From assembly GCA_904502135.1 (NCBI GenBank), contig CAJGDE010000046.1, positions 1 to 14,884 of the forward strand: a stretch of 14,884 nt of DNA, read 5' to 3'. Positions 14,690-14,884 of the stretch are shown here, piece after piece. Positions within the stretch are counted from its first letter, which is position 1. Every line of letters begins with the position of its first letter. The notes below the pieces were generated by a model. That model was not told the DNA's origin. It did not search any database and worked only from the letters and a program-made list of their open reading frames with translations. Source of the stretch: Kiritimatiellia bacterium. GTDB taxonomy: Bacteria > Verrucomicrobiota > Kiritimatiellia > RFP12 > UBA1067. The position numbers and the translations under genes are program-made.

Positions 14690-14698
14690 ATTATATCA
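14690..14698 (-). promoter_or_regulatory. Extended -10 promoter of ppdK
   Basis: The minus strand reads TGATATAAT, with TATAAT at 14690-14695. The best -35-like hexamer, ATGACA, is 15 nt upstream, which is short, but an extended -10 relaxes that need. A T-run (seven T) lies in the spacer. Initiation near 14683 gives a leader of about 28 nt. The nine-base element is identical to that at tilS and at 754-762. Confidence 0.6.
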
Positions 14699-14752
14699 TA
14701 AAAAAAGCCCTGTCATGTAGTCGCGGTTATATAGTCGTTAGGAGGGTGACAA

Positions 14753-14803
14753 GACAAAGTAAATGCGACTGCCCGCGAAGCGGGGAGTCGCATTTACTTT
14801 GTC
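14753..14803. repeat. 51-nt near-perfect hairpin upstream of ppdK
   Basis: The left arm 14753-14770 (GACAAAGTAAATGCGACT) and right arm 14786-14803 are exact 18-bp complements. Inside them, after one G-G mismatch (14771/14785), CCCGC and GCGGG form five more pairs around a GAA loop. That makes 23 of 24 positions paired. No T-run follows on either strand. It lies 55 bp upstream of the ppdK -10, outside any gene. It could be a strong transcript end structure, a REP-like or MITE-like element, or a cruciform. Confidence 0.85.
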
Positions 14804-14812
14804 ATTCTGCCT

Positions 14813-14862
14813 GGTTGCATTGAATCTGCCTTATCCATAGGGGTTGCATTAACTCTGCCTTA
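14813..14862. repeat. Two 21-nt direct repeats with 29-nt period
   Basis: GGTTGCATTGAATCTGCCTTA (14813-14833) recurs as GGTTGCATTAACTCTGCCTTA (14842-14862), with two differences and an 8-nt spacer. A degenerate partial copy (CATTCTGCCTGG) overlaps the end of the neighbouring hairpin at about 14803-14814. Only two good units exist and the window ends 22 bases later, so a longer array, the end of a mobile element or iterons beyond the edge cannot be excluded. Confidence 0.6.
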
Positions 14863-14884
14863 AAGCAAATAACCCTATAATCTG

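Noticed and set aside
14763..14840. 25-codon plus-strand ORF starting MRLPAK with a hydrophobic middle, resembling a signal peptide
   Set aside because: It is encoded largely by the hairpin itself, and the AGGAGG upstream is about 17 nt from the ATG, too far for initiation.
14813..14862. Start of a CRISPR array
   Set aside because: There are only two units, the intervening spacer is 8 nt, and no cas genes are present, so it does not fit a CRISPR.
14853..14881. Plus-strand promoter with TATAAT at 14876-14881
   Set aside because: No acceptable -35 at 16-18 nt and no TG extension. The window ends before any target, so it cannot be supported.

Overview
The window reads as chromosome from a diderm (Gram-negative-type) bacterium with an anaerobic fermentative metabolism. 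A block of five type II secretion pseudopilin genes implies an outer membrane. Pyruvate phosphate dikinase and the alpha subunit of indolepyruvate:ferredoxin oxidoreductase imply ferredoxin-linked peptide or amino-acid fermentation with PPi-dependent glycolysis. Prepilin N-termini of the kind RRA|FTLIE are common in the PVC group (Verrucomicrobiota, Lentisphaerota, Planctomycetota), but I cannot fix the phylum from this sequence. Most genes read on the minus strand and are tightly packed with 4-nt start/stop overlaps. I found no rRNA, tRNA, CRISPR array or transposase.

Layout from the left. 1-668 (minus) holds a MNT/HepT (nucleotidyltransferase/HEPN) toxin-antitoxin pair with its own promoter; hepT runs off the left edge. 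669-978 has no confident gene but carries that promoter, a possible plus-strand extended -10 promoter, a perfect 8-bp inverted repeat and a weak 29-codon ORF. 979-6380 (minus) looks like one operon, gspG-H-I-J-K-folD-glycosyltransferase, driven by a near-consensus sigma70 promoter with a roughly 90-nt leader. tilS (plus, 6568-7221) diverges from it, has an extended -10 promoter that should give a nearly leaderless mRNA, and encodes an unusually short TilS. tilS overlaps tail-to-tail with trmJ. trmJ is the last gene of a second minus-strand operon, iorA-trpS-lipoprotein-trmJ (11236-7199).

Further right, a glyoxalase-II-like metallo-beta-lactamase-fold hydrolase gene (11302-11898) follows ppdK (12013-14655), separated by a long imperfect inverted repeat (11918-11993). 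Upstream of ppdK lie its promoter, a 51-nt near-perfect hairpin (14753-14803) and two 21-nt direct repeats at a 29-nt period (14813-14862).

The genes are mostly known families. The parts least explained by known families are the structured intergenic DNA on either side of ppdK, the short leaderless tilS overlapping trmJ, the HepT motif variant, and the orphan lipoprotein. I see no clear new multi-gene system.
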